From Hyalella azteca (taxonomy: Eukaryota; Arthropoda; Malacostraca; Amphipoda; Hyalellidae), in NCBI RefSeq assembly GCF_000764305.2, contig NW_025943988.1:372001-436000 (forward strand): 64,000 bases of DNA. The letters are read 5' to 3'. The translations under genes were made by a program, and so were the position numbers. Below are positions 14,165 to 23,658 of this stretch, in pieces (position 1 is the first letter of the stretch; each line of letters starts with the position of its first letter). Under the pieces are notes generated by a model. That model had not been told where the DNA came from, made no database searches, and saw nothing but the letters and a program-made list of their open reading frames with translations.

Positions 14165-15012
14165 GGAGGTGAAGGAGAAATAGCTAGAGGCATTTTTTAA
14201 AGAAAAAATATAGCTGACAGCATTTTTAGGGAAAAATGGAGCTAGCGAATTTTTAATGAAAAAAATAGTTGGCAGCATTTTTAGGGAAAAATGGAGCTAG
14301 CAGAATTTTTAGAGAAAAAATGTAGTTGGCGGTATTTTTGAATAAAAAATGTAGCTGGCAGCATTTTTTAAGAAAAAAATATAACTTGCACTATTGTTAG
14401 AGAGAAAATATAGCTGGCAGCATTTTTAGAGAAAAAATATAGCTGGTAGCATTTTTAGAGAAAAAATATAGCTGGCAGCATTTTTAGGGAAAAATATAGC
14501 TAGCAGAATTTTTAGAGAAAAAATATAGCTGGCAGCATTTTTGAATAAAAAATATAGCTGGCAGCAATTTTCAAGAAAAAAATATAGTTGGCACCATTTT
14601 TAGAGAGAAAATATAGCTGGCAGCATTTTTAGAGAAAAAATATAGCTGGCATCATTTTTGAATAAACAATGTAATTGGCAACATTTTTTAAGAAAAAATA
14701 TGGCTGGCAGCATTTTTGAATAAACAATGTAATTTGCAGCATTTTTAAAGAAAAAATATGGCTGGTACCATATTTAGAGAAAAATTATAGCTGGCAGCAT
14801 TTTTGGAGAAAAAATATAGCTGGCAGCATTTATGAATACACAATGTAATTGGCAGCATTTTTTTGAGAAAAATATGGCTGGCACCATTTTTAGAGAAAAA
14901 TTATAGCCGGCATCATTTTTAGAGAAGAAAAGTAGGCTGGAAGCAAGAAAAAATACTCGCATGATGGAAAAATAGCTGGCAGCATTTTTAAAGAGAAAAT
15001 ATAACCGGCAGC
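14165..15012. repeat. 29-bp minisatellite with higher-order structure, ~29 units
   Basis: Variants of a 29-bp unit built on TAGCTGGCAGCATTTTTAGA plus GAAAAAATA tile the whole interval. A variant unit marked by GAATAAA recurs at 14340, 14543, 14660, 14718 and 14834, spacings of 203, 117, 58 and 116 bp, which are multiples of 29 to within one base. Blocks of several units have therefore been amplified together. The words GGAGAAATAGC just before the array (near 14173) and its reverse complement just after it (near 15057) form an inverted pair. Minus-strand open frames at both ends are translated repeat. Confidence 0.93.
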
Positions 15013-15166
15013 TAGAAACTGTACAGTAATTGAAACCTTCGATACAATGCAATAAATATCCTGCTATTTCTCCGGGTGGAAAAGAGAACAGATTCAGTGC
15101 CTGCACTTGCAGTGAACTATGTTGATCCGGTGAAGTCTAAAGTTAGCTTCAAGGACATTTTTAGAC

Positions 15167-15372
15167 AAGTTTAGTAATTATCACAACAAATGAGTTTGGT
15201 AATTATCACAACAAATGAGTTTACTAATTAACTCAACAAATGAGTTTAGTAATTATCACAACAAATGAGTTTAGTGTAATTATCACAACAAACGGGTCGA
15301 GTATCGGGGGTTTCACTACAAATGAGTCTAATAATTATCACAAGAAATGAGTCTAGTAATAATGAAAACAAA
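15167..15372. repeat. 25-bp minisatellite, ~8 copies
   Basis: Units of the type GAGTTTAGTAATTATCACAA followed by CAAAT repeat with a 25-bp period; one unit is expanded by two bases and one is replaced by a G-rich variant near 15300. It starts only about 155 bp after the 29-bp array, but the units are unrelated. Confidence 0.9.
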
Positions 15373-17557
15373 TCGCCCAAAAACCGTATCCGAGAAACAA
15401 CATATTTTTTATCACCCGAGATAAGGCAAATCTAAATATTAAATTAAATAATATATAATTAGTTACCTTGAAAATTATGCAAGATCAGGCAAATCCAAGT
15501 CTCCTTTAGTGGATTGAATGAACAAGATTCAAGTTACTAAATAAACATTTTAGTCGCAGCTTGGTCGTTAAGTCATCGAAGCTTGATCCGCCACTTAATT
15601 AGCTAATTAATTTAAATTTCCATTATAGTTTTGAACTAAAAAGTTAGTTCAGAGGACCATTGACTGATGACACGATATAAATAAATGCTAATGAAAGTGC
15701 GATTGAATCAAGTGAATGAATCAATCATATTCTCAATGATCGCTTCATAGTTCCTAAGTAATCTCCATGTATGAAGTATTTTTCTCACTATGATTTTAAG
15801 TTTACAAGCCCTTACCTGCAAGTTGAAGAGGTGACTTGAAGATTGGCAAGCAGTACAACGATGCAAGCACAAGCGGAAGACTCATTGTTTTTTTTCGTCC
15901 CAAGTCCATTTTCAGTCTGTCATTCCGTGTTAACGCGTGGTGATGAGTAGGAGACCATGAAGGAGCTACGTCATTCTGCTATACACATATTATATTAAAT
16001 TACACTTGTATTAAATATTATATTATATTATATTATATTATATTATATTATATAGGACACCATATATGTCATGATGCTCCCAATATTAATCAAGGCAGAC
16101 AGTACGGGAGTAAGGTTTCATTTTAAGAACGTATGGTTCCAAAGGTTTTCGGAATAAGGACTTGCTGTAACATACGCAGAGTTTTATTTTTCTTATTCAT
16201 AAGTTAGCCTGCATACAAATGCTTATATTATAGATGAACAAAAATAATTTTTCTTATATTTTAATAACCTTGCATGAACTCTGTTTTATGAATAATCTAA
16301 AAATACCATTAACTTCAAGTGTTTCTTTTTAGTGTAGTGATATTTTTATTATCAAGAAAATAGCAGGCACTCCTCATGTAACTTGCATGTCTCCTGCATA
16401 GATCTTCACAAAACGAGAAAGCGAGCATCAAACTTGAATTCTAGCTTGCATTTGCTCTATTTTCACACCCTCTTATGAATGATGGTTGATAAATAGATTA
16501 GCATTCTAATCACTTCTTTAGATTTCAGCTGGAGTAAAACGAATGAATTTCAACTGGTGTAAAGCGAATGAATTTCAGCTGGAGTAGAGAGAGAAAATTG
16601 GGCAATGTGAGAGTATTCATGGAAAATTAATCTAAGTTTAAGTAATATTTTAATATTACGTACATTTACGAATAATTTTAGCTTGTAATATTATCCGCAT
16701 GTAAACACTGAATATTTATACAGGTTCGATTAATGACCAATGAATGCATTTGATTAAAATTTTTTCAGAGTCTAAAAATTCCTCATTCTAAGTGGTAGAT
16801 CAAAAGTCATGAATCAGAAAGTAATTTTCATATATTATTGACCGTTGTACGCAAAAATATTTTTTCGATCTTCTGTTAATCCTCAAATAATATATTTCCT
16901 AATGCTCTTTATCTTACTTGCTCCCTTGCAATTTACGTTTAAAGTGGATAACATATAATATCATATCATATTTTTCCACCATACACGTATAAATATGATC
17001 AAATACTCATCACTGAAAACTTAGAATTTGTCGTACACAATCGCAGCCTTCCTAAGTAACTTCGGGAAAGAAATCAAAATTAAGCGATATGGCATACGGT
17101 AGTATAAATTTATTATAGTGACAGAAAACACGCGAAGAAACAAGGATTCTGGCTTGTGAAAATTGCGCCAAAGAAAAATATGCAATTCAGTGATCATTTG
17201 ATCCCATACAATAATATTGAATTTTTTAGACTATAGTAGCTGATTCCGCTGTAACTCGTAACTAGAATACTACATTTTAGCCATCTCAATAGCCAACGTA
17301 TCAACAGAGAGACTTATTTCGTAAACTGTATACTCATAGAAGACGTAGCTTTGAACTTATTTAGAATCGAGGAAGAAATCGTAAAAAATAGCTGCTGCTC
17401 ATCGCGTCTCTAATTCCTGTACCAGGCAATATTATGTACCGTCTCTGATTCCTGTATTGGAGGACAACTGCATGCGTACGAGCGCATTTAGGCTGAAGAG
17501 TATTCGTCAATACTAAACTTGACTGCATAAACTAAAACTGATAGAAAAAACTCGAAA
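15373..17557. other. No gene recognised; contains an (ATATT)n microsatellite
   Basis: A pure pentanucleotide tract of ATATT type runs from about 16014 to 16054. Near 16530-16590 there is a short duplication (TGAATTTCAGCTGGAGTA-like). Near 17405-17460 a GTCTCTAATTCCTGTA-type word occurs twice. No gene is supported. Confidence 0.6.
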
Positions 17558-18259
17558 ATGGCACTAGATTTGGGAAGCTGCATCTTCGTCGCCTTCTGGA
17601 TCATGTTGGAGATGATTTTCATATTTTGGATGATTCGGTGCCCGGGTGCGCAAAACCCTGATGATCTTGACAGTTCAAACACCGAAGAGAGCAATGATTC
17701 CTGCATCACTCAACTAGTTAAAATTAACGATTTGAATTAAGTGGTAGTAACTCAACCCAGCCAACGAGAACTCTTCATGTTCAGTTGTATTTTAAGCACC
17801 GGGGAAATATAATTGGAAGAAAACGCAGGAGACCCTCCGACGTATGAAGGAATTTTCAAGAAATAAGTTGACCAAGAATGTATCGTGATTTTTGTTGACC
17901 CATAGTTTAACATCATAAACCGAGAACACTTCCAGGATCAAAGCCCACCTTCCTACCAGAATTGTTGCGGACCGTTCGAGCAGGTCTTCTTCAGCAAATC
18001 ATAAGACTAGATTCCAATTAGCACTCCAGCTGAATTTCTCCCGATTGTTTAAAGTGAACTGATGACAAGTGATGAACCGGCCAATATTGATCTCGAGGCA
18101 ACAAATCGCTCCAGTGCGCAGCAGCAACCTGTGTAAATGAATATTGTTACACCAGAAATACCTTCGGATGTTCGACAGGATAATTAGGACCAGTAATGCA
18201 ACTAGTAAGCAAAGATAGAAGATACTGGCAAGAGGTCAGATGAAAAGAACTGCCTCTGA
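17558..18259 (+). pseudogene. Possible broken gene for a small single-pass membrane protein
   Basis: An ATG in good context (AAAATGG) is the first after an in-frame stop and opens a 60-codon frame ending in TAA at 17738-17740. Residues 8-26 form one very hydrophobic segment (CIFVAFWIMLEMIFIFWMI), followed by an acidic, Ser/Asn-rich stretch. Downstream in the same frame the sequence keeps a coding-like texture, including two PPxY-type motifs (DPPTY, 17831-17845; SPPSY, 17942-17956), but is interrupted by TAA/TAG about twelve times. The first in-frame TGA is at 18257-18259. An AATAAA signal follows near 18342. I do not recognise the family. It may be a decayed intronless copy or chance; TGA-free runs of this length are expected dozens of times in a window this size, so the absence of TGA alone proves little. 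Confidence 0.3.
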
Positions 18260-18668
18260 TATCAGCGAGCGTACCCGACAAAACTGTTGAAGGCGTCGTT
18301 TGTTGGCTAACTCATCCCGTAGAGTTTGTAAAAAAACGATTGAAATAAATACGTGCCTTTGCCTAGGGTAATTTTGATTGAATGTGTAAGAACAAATTTT
18401 CATTGTATAGCGCTTGTTTTATATTTTTGCGACCTGATTTGAATTGCAATTAATATACTTTCTGCAACAAAATTTTAAAAATACCTTTACTTTACAAAAT
18501 TCCTTCATATTACTTAGAGACTGACGTATTTATGAGCTGAGCATTTCAAAACGACGATAAATTTATGCAGAGAAATAAGATTATTTGAACCCATAAATAA
18601 TATAATCTAAAATTGCGATGCTGGACTGAATTTTAGTCTGCCAAACTTCAAAGGCGACATATTATCGC
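18260..18668. other. No gene recognised
   Basis: AT-rich DNA between the possible pseudogene and the SINE. It contains the AATAAA noted above and nothing else that I can identify. Confidence 0.5.
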
Positions 18669-18920
18669 CCAGGGTGGCCCAGTGGTTAAAGTTCAGAGTA
18701 CCAGGATTGGCGCAGAGAGGCGCGGGTTCGATCCCAGCTCTGTGCGCCAGTTTCTGGTCAGAATCGGCAAGGAGGCCGGGCGGTTAAGCACAGCAGAATT
18801 GTAGCAGTGAGTTGCGAGTTCGAGACCTCAAAATGCTGTGAATGTTCTGCGATGTTAAGAATCGGCGAAAGGCCTACGGCCTAATAAACGCTGAAACCGC
18901 TATTATTATTATTATTTTAT
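18669..18920 (+). mobile_element. Dimeric tRNA-derived SINE with (ATT)n tail
   Basis: The 5' part has a clear Pol III A box (TGGCCCAGTGG, 18675-18685) and B box (GGTTCGATCCC, 18725-18735) about 40 nt apart, the tRNA spacing. A second tRNA-like unit follows with an A-box-like GGCCGGGCGGTTAAGC (18774-18789) and a B-box-like GAGTTCGAGACC (18816-18827). The 3' part contains AGGCCTACGGCCT, a perfect short hairpin, then a pyrimidine/purine-mixed stretch and an (ATT)n tail. AGAATCGGC occurs both between the two tRNA units and at the start of the tail. No intact tRNA cloverleaf is preserved, so this is a SINE and not a tRNA gene. No clear target-site duplication was found. Confidence 0.85.
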
Positions 18921-18961
18921 TAAATCCATTATTAACAATTAAATCACTGGTAAATCATTTG

Positions 18962-19439
18962 GACTTAATTGCCAGAGGTAAATTAGTTATTAGTACTGTC
19001 AAGATTACAAAAAACTTAAACGGCAAAACCTTTCTACTTACAATTTCATGTGGGTGGGTAAGGACTAAGGAAAAGAATGCTAGAAGTGAGTAGTGAAGAC
19101 ATTACAATAAGTGGGTAAGAAGTGGGTAATGCTCGAAATTAGTGTAAAAAACGATTACATTGTTCCTATCAATCAAAGATTTACATATATATTTTTTAAA
19201 GAAATAGCAAGTCTCGTTTCTGAGAAGATTTACAGCAAAATAAGCAATGAATCGGTAATATGGCGCAAGAAGATGTTATTGCTTGTCGAAAAATCCTTAT
19301 TTATTTCGATATGTTAATAAGTAATTAATATGATAACGAAAGGAGACGAAGTTGACTTAATTGCCACAGGTAAATCAGTTATTAGTATAGTCAAGATTAC
19401 AAAAAACCTAAACGGTAAAACCTTTCTACTTGCAATTTC
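18962..19439. repeat. 86-bp direct repeats 392 bp apart
   Basis: The segments 18962-19047 and 19354-19439 start with GACTTAATTGCCA and end with CAATTTC, and are about nine-tenths identical. Similarity stops abruptly on both sides. The 306 bp between them has no recognisable content, and the repeats have no TG...CA ends, so these are not LTRs as far as I can tell. They may be the result of a local duplication or of two copies of an unknown dispersed repeat. Confidence 0.8.
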
Positions 19440-19529
19440 TACAATACACAAAACCAGATGATGCACGATAGGTCAAACGCATTTCAATACACGAAGGGAA
19501 TTCTAACTTACAAGTCGTCTGTAGTTATA

Positions 19530-20484
19530 CAGGGTGTCCCAAAAAAAACGATACTCAACTTTGAATGGCTGTAACTCAAAAAGTAAAAGAGTTAAAAAAT
19601 TTTTAAAGGTCAGGATTTGTTCCCTATGTTTTTTTCTATCTCTCCACCAAAAATCAGACAGATCGATGTAGCCATAAGCGTTTGATAGAACTTTCAGTGA
19701 CATGTGCTAAAATCGTGCTTGCGCAAAGTTTTAGTAAGATCATTTTGCATAATCATTACGTTGTCTTGACATGTTTTCTTTTCGCTGTTTTTGGTGAGAC
19801 ATATGGTGAGACAAAAACATGGCAATCTTTGGTGAGAGGCAATCATGACAATCTTTGGTGAGAGACAATCATGACAATCTTTGGTGAGACATAATCATGG
19901 CAATCTTTGGTGAGACACAATCATGACAATCTTTGGTGAGAGGCAATCATGACAATCTTTGGTGAGACACAATCATGGCAATCTTTGGTGAGACACAATC
20001 ATGACAATCTTTGGTGAGAGGCAATCTTTGGTTTTGAAATTCCCTCTCACCAAAGATTGCCATGTTTTTGTCTCACCAAAGATTGTCATGATTGTCTCTC
20101 ACCAAAGATTGCCATGATTGTCTCTCACAAAAGATTGCCATGTTTTTGTCTCACCAAAGATTGTCATGATTGTCTCTCACCAAAGATTGCCATGTTTTTG
20201 TCTCACCAATGATACAAAAAATAAAACAGCGAAATGAAAACATGTCAAGACAACGTAATGATTATGCAAAATGATCTTACTAAAACTTTGCGCAAGTACG
20301 ATTTTAGCACATGTCACTGAAAGTTCTATCAAACGCTTATGGCTACATCGATCCGTCTGATTTTTGGTGGAGAGACGGAGAAAAAAATAGGGAACAAATC
20401 CTGACCTTCCAAAAATTTTTAACTCTATTACTTTTCGAGTTACAGCCATTCAAAGTTGAGTATCGTTTTTTTTGGGACACCCTG
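19530..20484. mobile_element. 955-bp TA-flanked foldback element
   Basis: Outer inverted repeats of about 268 bp (19530-19797 and 20218-20484) start CAGGGTGTCCCAAAAAAAAC and are nearly identical. TA dinucleotides flank both ends (19528-19529, 20485-20486). Inward of the arms lie 26-bp tandem repeats (GGTGAGACACAATCATGACA plus ATCTTT) that run in one orientation up to about 20030 and in the opposite orientation from about 20040, so almost the whole element is self-complementary. Mirror-image open frames (19503-19703 minus, 20311-20559 plus) encode nearly the same peptide only because they are the two arms. TA duplication suggests mobilisation by a Tc1/mariner-type transposase; none is encoded here. 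Confidence 0.9.
19800..20217. repeat. 26-bp tandem repeats, two opposed arrays inside the foldback element
   Basis: About eight copies of the 26-bp unit (GGTGAGACACAATCATGACA then ATCTTT, with GAGGC and GGCAA variants) run left of centre, and about five or six copies run in reverse complement on the right. The centre near 20030-20042 is short and unrelated (TTTTGAAATTCCC). Confidence 0.9.
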
Positions 20485-20486
20485 TA

Positions 20487-21026
20487 CACAAAAATAAATA
20501 GAGTTAATCAAGCATTTAACTTTCATTTTAGTTTGTGCAGTGGCGTATTTTGGAATTGAGAAAATTTTTGTTTAATGTCTTGAAATCAATGTGTTGGAAT
20601 TTTTAGTTCCAATAATAATTCAAATTTTTAATTTATAGACGCAAAACCACTTATGTGGTGGCACTGCAAGCAAAAAAAAAAAAGAGTTTGACAGCAGGAA
20701 TATAGTAATAAAACTATCCTATCACACGATGCTATTATGTACAACACAAACTTCATAGAGGCTCTCTTTGAAGCACCGAAACTCAACGCCCAGCTCAGAT
20801 TCTCGTATGCAATGGCTAATTAAGGTGGCAAACTTGATATCACGCTTTAATTAAGCACTCCATAAAATATTCCTGATGCTGGGGCCTCGAGCTAATGACC
20901 GCTCAGTTTCAAATATTGACACCGAGCGCCGTGAAGCTACCTACACCCGGCGTGCACGCTGCGCCGCGTAACGAGTTCGTTCGCTGGGAGAACTAATGCA
21001 CCGCGCGAGTCTCTATAATACATGTA
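20487..21026. other. No gene recognised; CpG-rich patch near 20925-21010
   Basis: The patch around 20925-21010 is markedly richer in G+C and CpG than the surroundings (for example CGCTGCGCCGCGTAACGAG). It could be a promoter or an exon border, but no reading frame or core promoter motif supports either. Confidence 0.4.
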
Positions 21027-21186
21027 CTCAGAAAAAGTGTTGGTCATATTGTCCAAATAGTGACACACTTCCAGCACGTAGCACTGATGCGCCCTTTGAA
21101 CGGGTCAAACTCAGTCAGGATGACTCTCACAAGGGCTGTAAGGGCGTCGCTATTTGGACATAGTTTAACTTATTTCTCTGAAAGTG
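21027..21186. mobile_element. MITE copy 2 (TCCAAATAG family)
   Basis: About 160 bp. The left end CTCAGAAAAAGTG leads to TGTCCAAATAGTGAC; the right end, read on the other strand, is CACTTTCAGAGAAATAAG leading to TGTCCAAATAGCGAC. Layout and motifs match the element at 13381-13523. TA precedes the left end but the right flank is degraded, so the target duplication is not confirmed here. Confidence 0.65.
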
Positions 21187-21769
21187 AGACTTGTGCCTCG
21201 TCACAACGGCCTACATTTCAAGCCTAATTATTTATAATTTGCAGTGAAATTTGCATCTGGGAAATATAACAGCTCATATCACTGCCGCAACACAACTCTA
21301 TAATGTTGAGCTGGGGCCAATATATTCGTTGAAATCATGAGTAATACTGAACAGTCGAAATCGTTCGCCACGAAAACGCGCAATACGGAAAGCAATACAA
21401 GGCAAAAAAATTAAGGCCACAAACTCTGAACTCGGCTTCATTAACGAATGAAATATCATTAATTATGAGCTAGATATACTCATATTTTCTCCAACCTTAA
21501 CTTTGAACACAAATATTCCACTTAAGTGACATCAATCACAAAAATAATATTTGAGCAGAAACCTGTTCTAGTTGTTCAGAGCAAGGGGCCATAGTGAACT
21601 ATGTCCACTGGGATAAATGACTGTGACCAAATTTGAACCGCTTACCGGACTTATTTTGTCATTCGTGTTGGTTATTTTTTTTAAATGTTGGTAACGATGC
21701 GTTACCAACAATGTTAGATGAGCCCACGAGGCTCCGCTGGGCAAAAGCCACCAGCAATAATTGTTTTTC

Positions 21770-22703
21770 AGTTTTTATGAGAATATTTCGGACTGTATTA
21801 AGGACTTGAATGTGGATGATTCATGGTCATTTCTCAAAGGCATGGTTATGCCTGCAGTTGATGCGTGTGTACCTAAGATTAAGCTCGGTGGTGTCAAAAA
21901 TACCTAGTGGATGAACAGTTCAATTATAGCCAAGCTCAAGACCAAGTAAGTAGCCGACAAGCGTTATTACGGACTCGCATCGATGCTGACCATAACCTGT
22001 ATGCAAGAGCTCGAAATCAATCTATAAAATCTGTCGCACCGCAGTGAAAAGTTTTGAAAAATATTGCAAAAAAAATTAAAAAAAGAACCCGAAAGCCAAT
22101 TGCAAGATGACCTTGACAGTATAGTTAACTGGGCTGATACATAGCAGCAAGTTTTAATGCTGACAAGTGTAAAGTACTTCACCTCGGGAAGAACAATGAG
22201 CAGCAAGATTATAGTATGAGAAGACATGGTTGAAACGAGAGAGTAATGATTGAAAAGTCTAGTGTGGAAAAAGATCTCGGAGTTTATGTCGAAGGAGCTG
22301 AAATTTTATAGGCATATTGAAATGCAAGCTAATAAATCCAATAAAGTTCTTGGACTGATGAGACGCTCGTACGAGCTCCCAGATGCAGAAACGGCGAAGC
22401 AGTTGTTTGTTGCTGTCGTGCGCCCGAACCTAGAGTTTGGAAACATCGTGTGGTCACCGAAACTTGAAAAGGTATAAAAATATAGTAGAAAGTGTTCGAA
22501 GACGTGCAACAAGGATAATTCCGGGATTGAAGGGCAAGTTTTATGAAGCAAAGCTAAAGATTATAAAGCTTCCTGGCCTTTGGTTTAGACGTCTGCGTGG
22601 TGACCTCATTGAAGTATACAAGTATACTCATGGTTTATACAAGGTCCCAGAAGGATTACTAGAATTTGAAACAAGAACCAACGCCAGGAGCCACGGCTTT
22701 AAC
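21770..22703 (+). pseudogene. Degenerate LINE ORF2 fragment (CR1/L2-like), RT core deleted
   Basis: From 21776 the translation gives the linker between endonuclease and reverse transcriptase (NISDCIKDLNVDDSWSFLKG, later YARARNQSIKS and KNIAKKIKK, interrupted by stops). It then jumps to LQDDLDSIVNWADT, whose TAG replaces the usual Trp, and after a one-base frameshift to FNADKCKVLHLGKNN (from 22153). Further on are a KDLGVYV-like block, AVVRPNLEFGNIVWSP and RRATRIIPGLKG..LRGDLIEVYKYTHGLYKVPEGLLEF (two short blocks). These are the thumb and C-terminal regions of CR1/L2/Jockey-type non-LTR retrotransposons. The palm domain with the catalytic YADD/FADD box is absent, so the element carries an internal deletion. 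The frame ends at ARSHGFN and meets the microsatellite directly, so the normal C-terminus and 3' UTR are missing too. Non-functional. Confidence 0.85.
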
Positions 22704-22793
22704 TGATATGATATGATATGATATGATATGATATGATATGATATGATATGATATGATATGATATGATATGATATGATATGATATGATATGATA
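22704..22793. repeat. (ATATG)n microsatellite, 18 copies
   Basis: A perfect pentanucleotide tract of about 90 bp. It begins exactly where the LINE reading frame stops being recognisable. Since the LINE's C-terminus and UTR are missing, the tract is not simply the element's own 3' tail in its usual place. Confidence 0.97.
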
Positions 22794-23333
22794 CATAGGC
22801 TGCGAACAATTGCATATTACGAATTCCCTATTCTTGTATGAATCACTGAAATGTATCTGTAACCCTACTCTTCGCGCACGTGATGAGTTGTGAATAACTA
22901 CACAAGAGCACGAACACAGGCATCACAGATAAAACACTATTTATTTTAGACATCGAATTCGTCTCTGATTTTCCTGCAGCCAATCCTGCTCACTATTTTG
23001 CTCAGTACACAATATCTTACGCGCTGATTTTCGGAAGATTCAAATCTATTACTGCACATGAAAGCTGAAAGACGAGAAATGACTAACCACAATTATGACA
23101 ATAGCGGCGGGTACATATAGGTTTCTAACACAATATTGATAAATTCAGAAGCTCATGTAATTAATGATTTGAATGCGATAATCGGTACAGCCAAGGCTAT
23201 CGTCAAATTAACATGAGTTCATCAATTAATGAGCAGTTGAACCTTGCGTTGCCCGGAGTAGATAATCCCTCGTGTTTGAATTAATACTTAGTTGAACCAT
23301 GTCATCTCAGGTATTAAAATTTAATTCAATAGA
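22794..23333. other. No gene recognised
   Basis: Ordinary AT-rich DNA between the microsatellite and the CpG-rich satellite, with no open frame or repeat of note. Confidence 0.5.
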
Positions 23334-23658
23334 TATGGTGCGTCGCGCGTGGATATGGTGCGTCGCGCGTGGATATGGTGTGTCGCGCATGGATATGGTG
23401 CGTCGCGCGTGGATATGGTGTGTCGCGCGTGGATATGGTGAGTCGCGCGTGGATATGGTGAGTCGCGCGTGGATATGGTGCGTCGCGCGTGGATATGGTG
23501 CGTCGCGCGTGGATATGGTCCGTCGCGCGTGGGTATGGTGAGTCGCGCAGTGGATATGGTGCGTCGCACTTGGATATGGCGCGTCGCGCGTGGATATGGT
23601 GCGTCGCGCGTAGATATGGTGCGTCGCGCGTGGATATGGTGCGTCGCGCATGGATATG
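23334..23658. repeat. CpG-rich 20-bp minisatellite, ~16 copies
   Basis: The unit GTGCGTCGCGCGTGGATATG repeats in 20-bp register with one single-base insertion near 23550. Each unit carries up to four CpG, in sharp contrast to the AT-rich flanks. Variants GTGTGTCGCGCATGG, GTGAGTCGCGCG and TAGATATG occur. It is open in several frames on both strands because neither strand of the unit contains stops in those frames, which explains the 80- to 145-codon frames there. Confidence 0.97.

Noticed and set aside
14774..15106. 110-codon minus-strand frame (and a similar one at 14003-14278)
   Set aside because: Derived from the 29-bp array.
18669..18750. Functional tRNA gene
   Set aside because: A and B boxes are present but the acceptor and anticodon stems do not pair properly, and the sequence continues into a second tRNA-like unit and a SINE tail.
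18962..19439. LTR pair of a small retrotransposon
   Set aside because: Repeats lack TG...CA ends, primer-binding site and polypurine tract, and the intervening DNA is non-coding.
19503..20559. Two frames encoding almost the same peptide in opposite orientation
   Set aside because: They are the two arms of the foldback element, not a gene pair.
22358..22400. Hammerhead ribozyme-like CTGATGA ... GAAAC
   Set aside because: The stem II geometry is wrong and the sequence is part of the LINE coding region.
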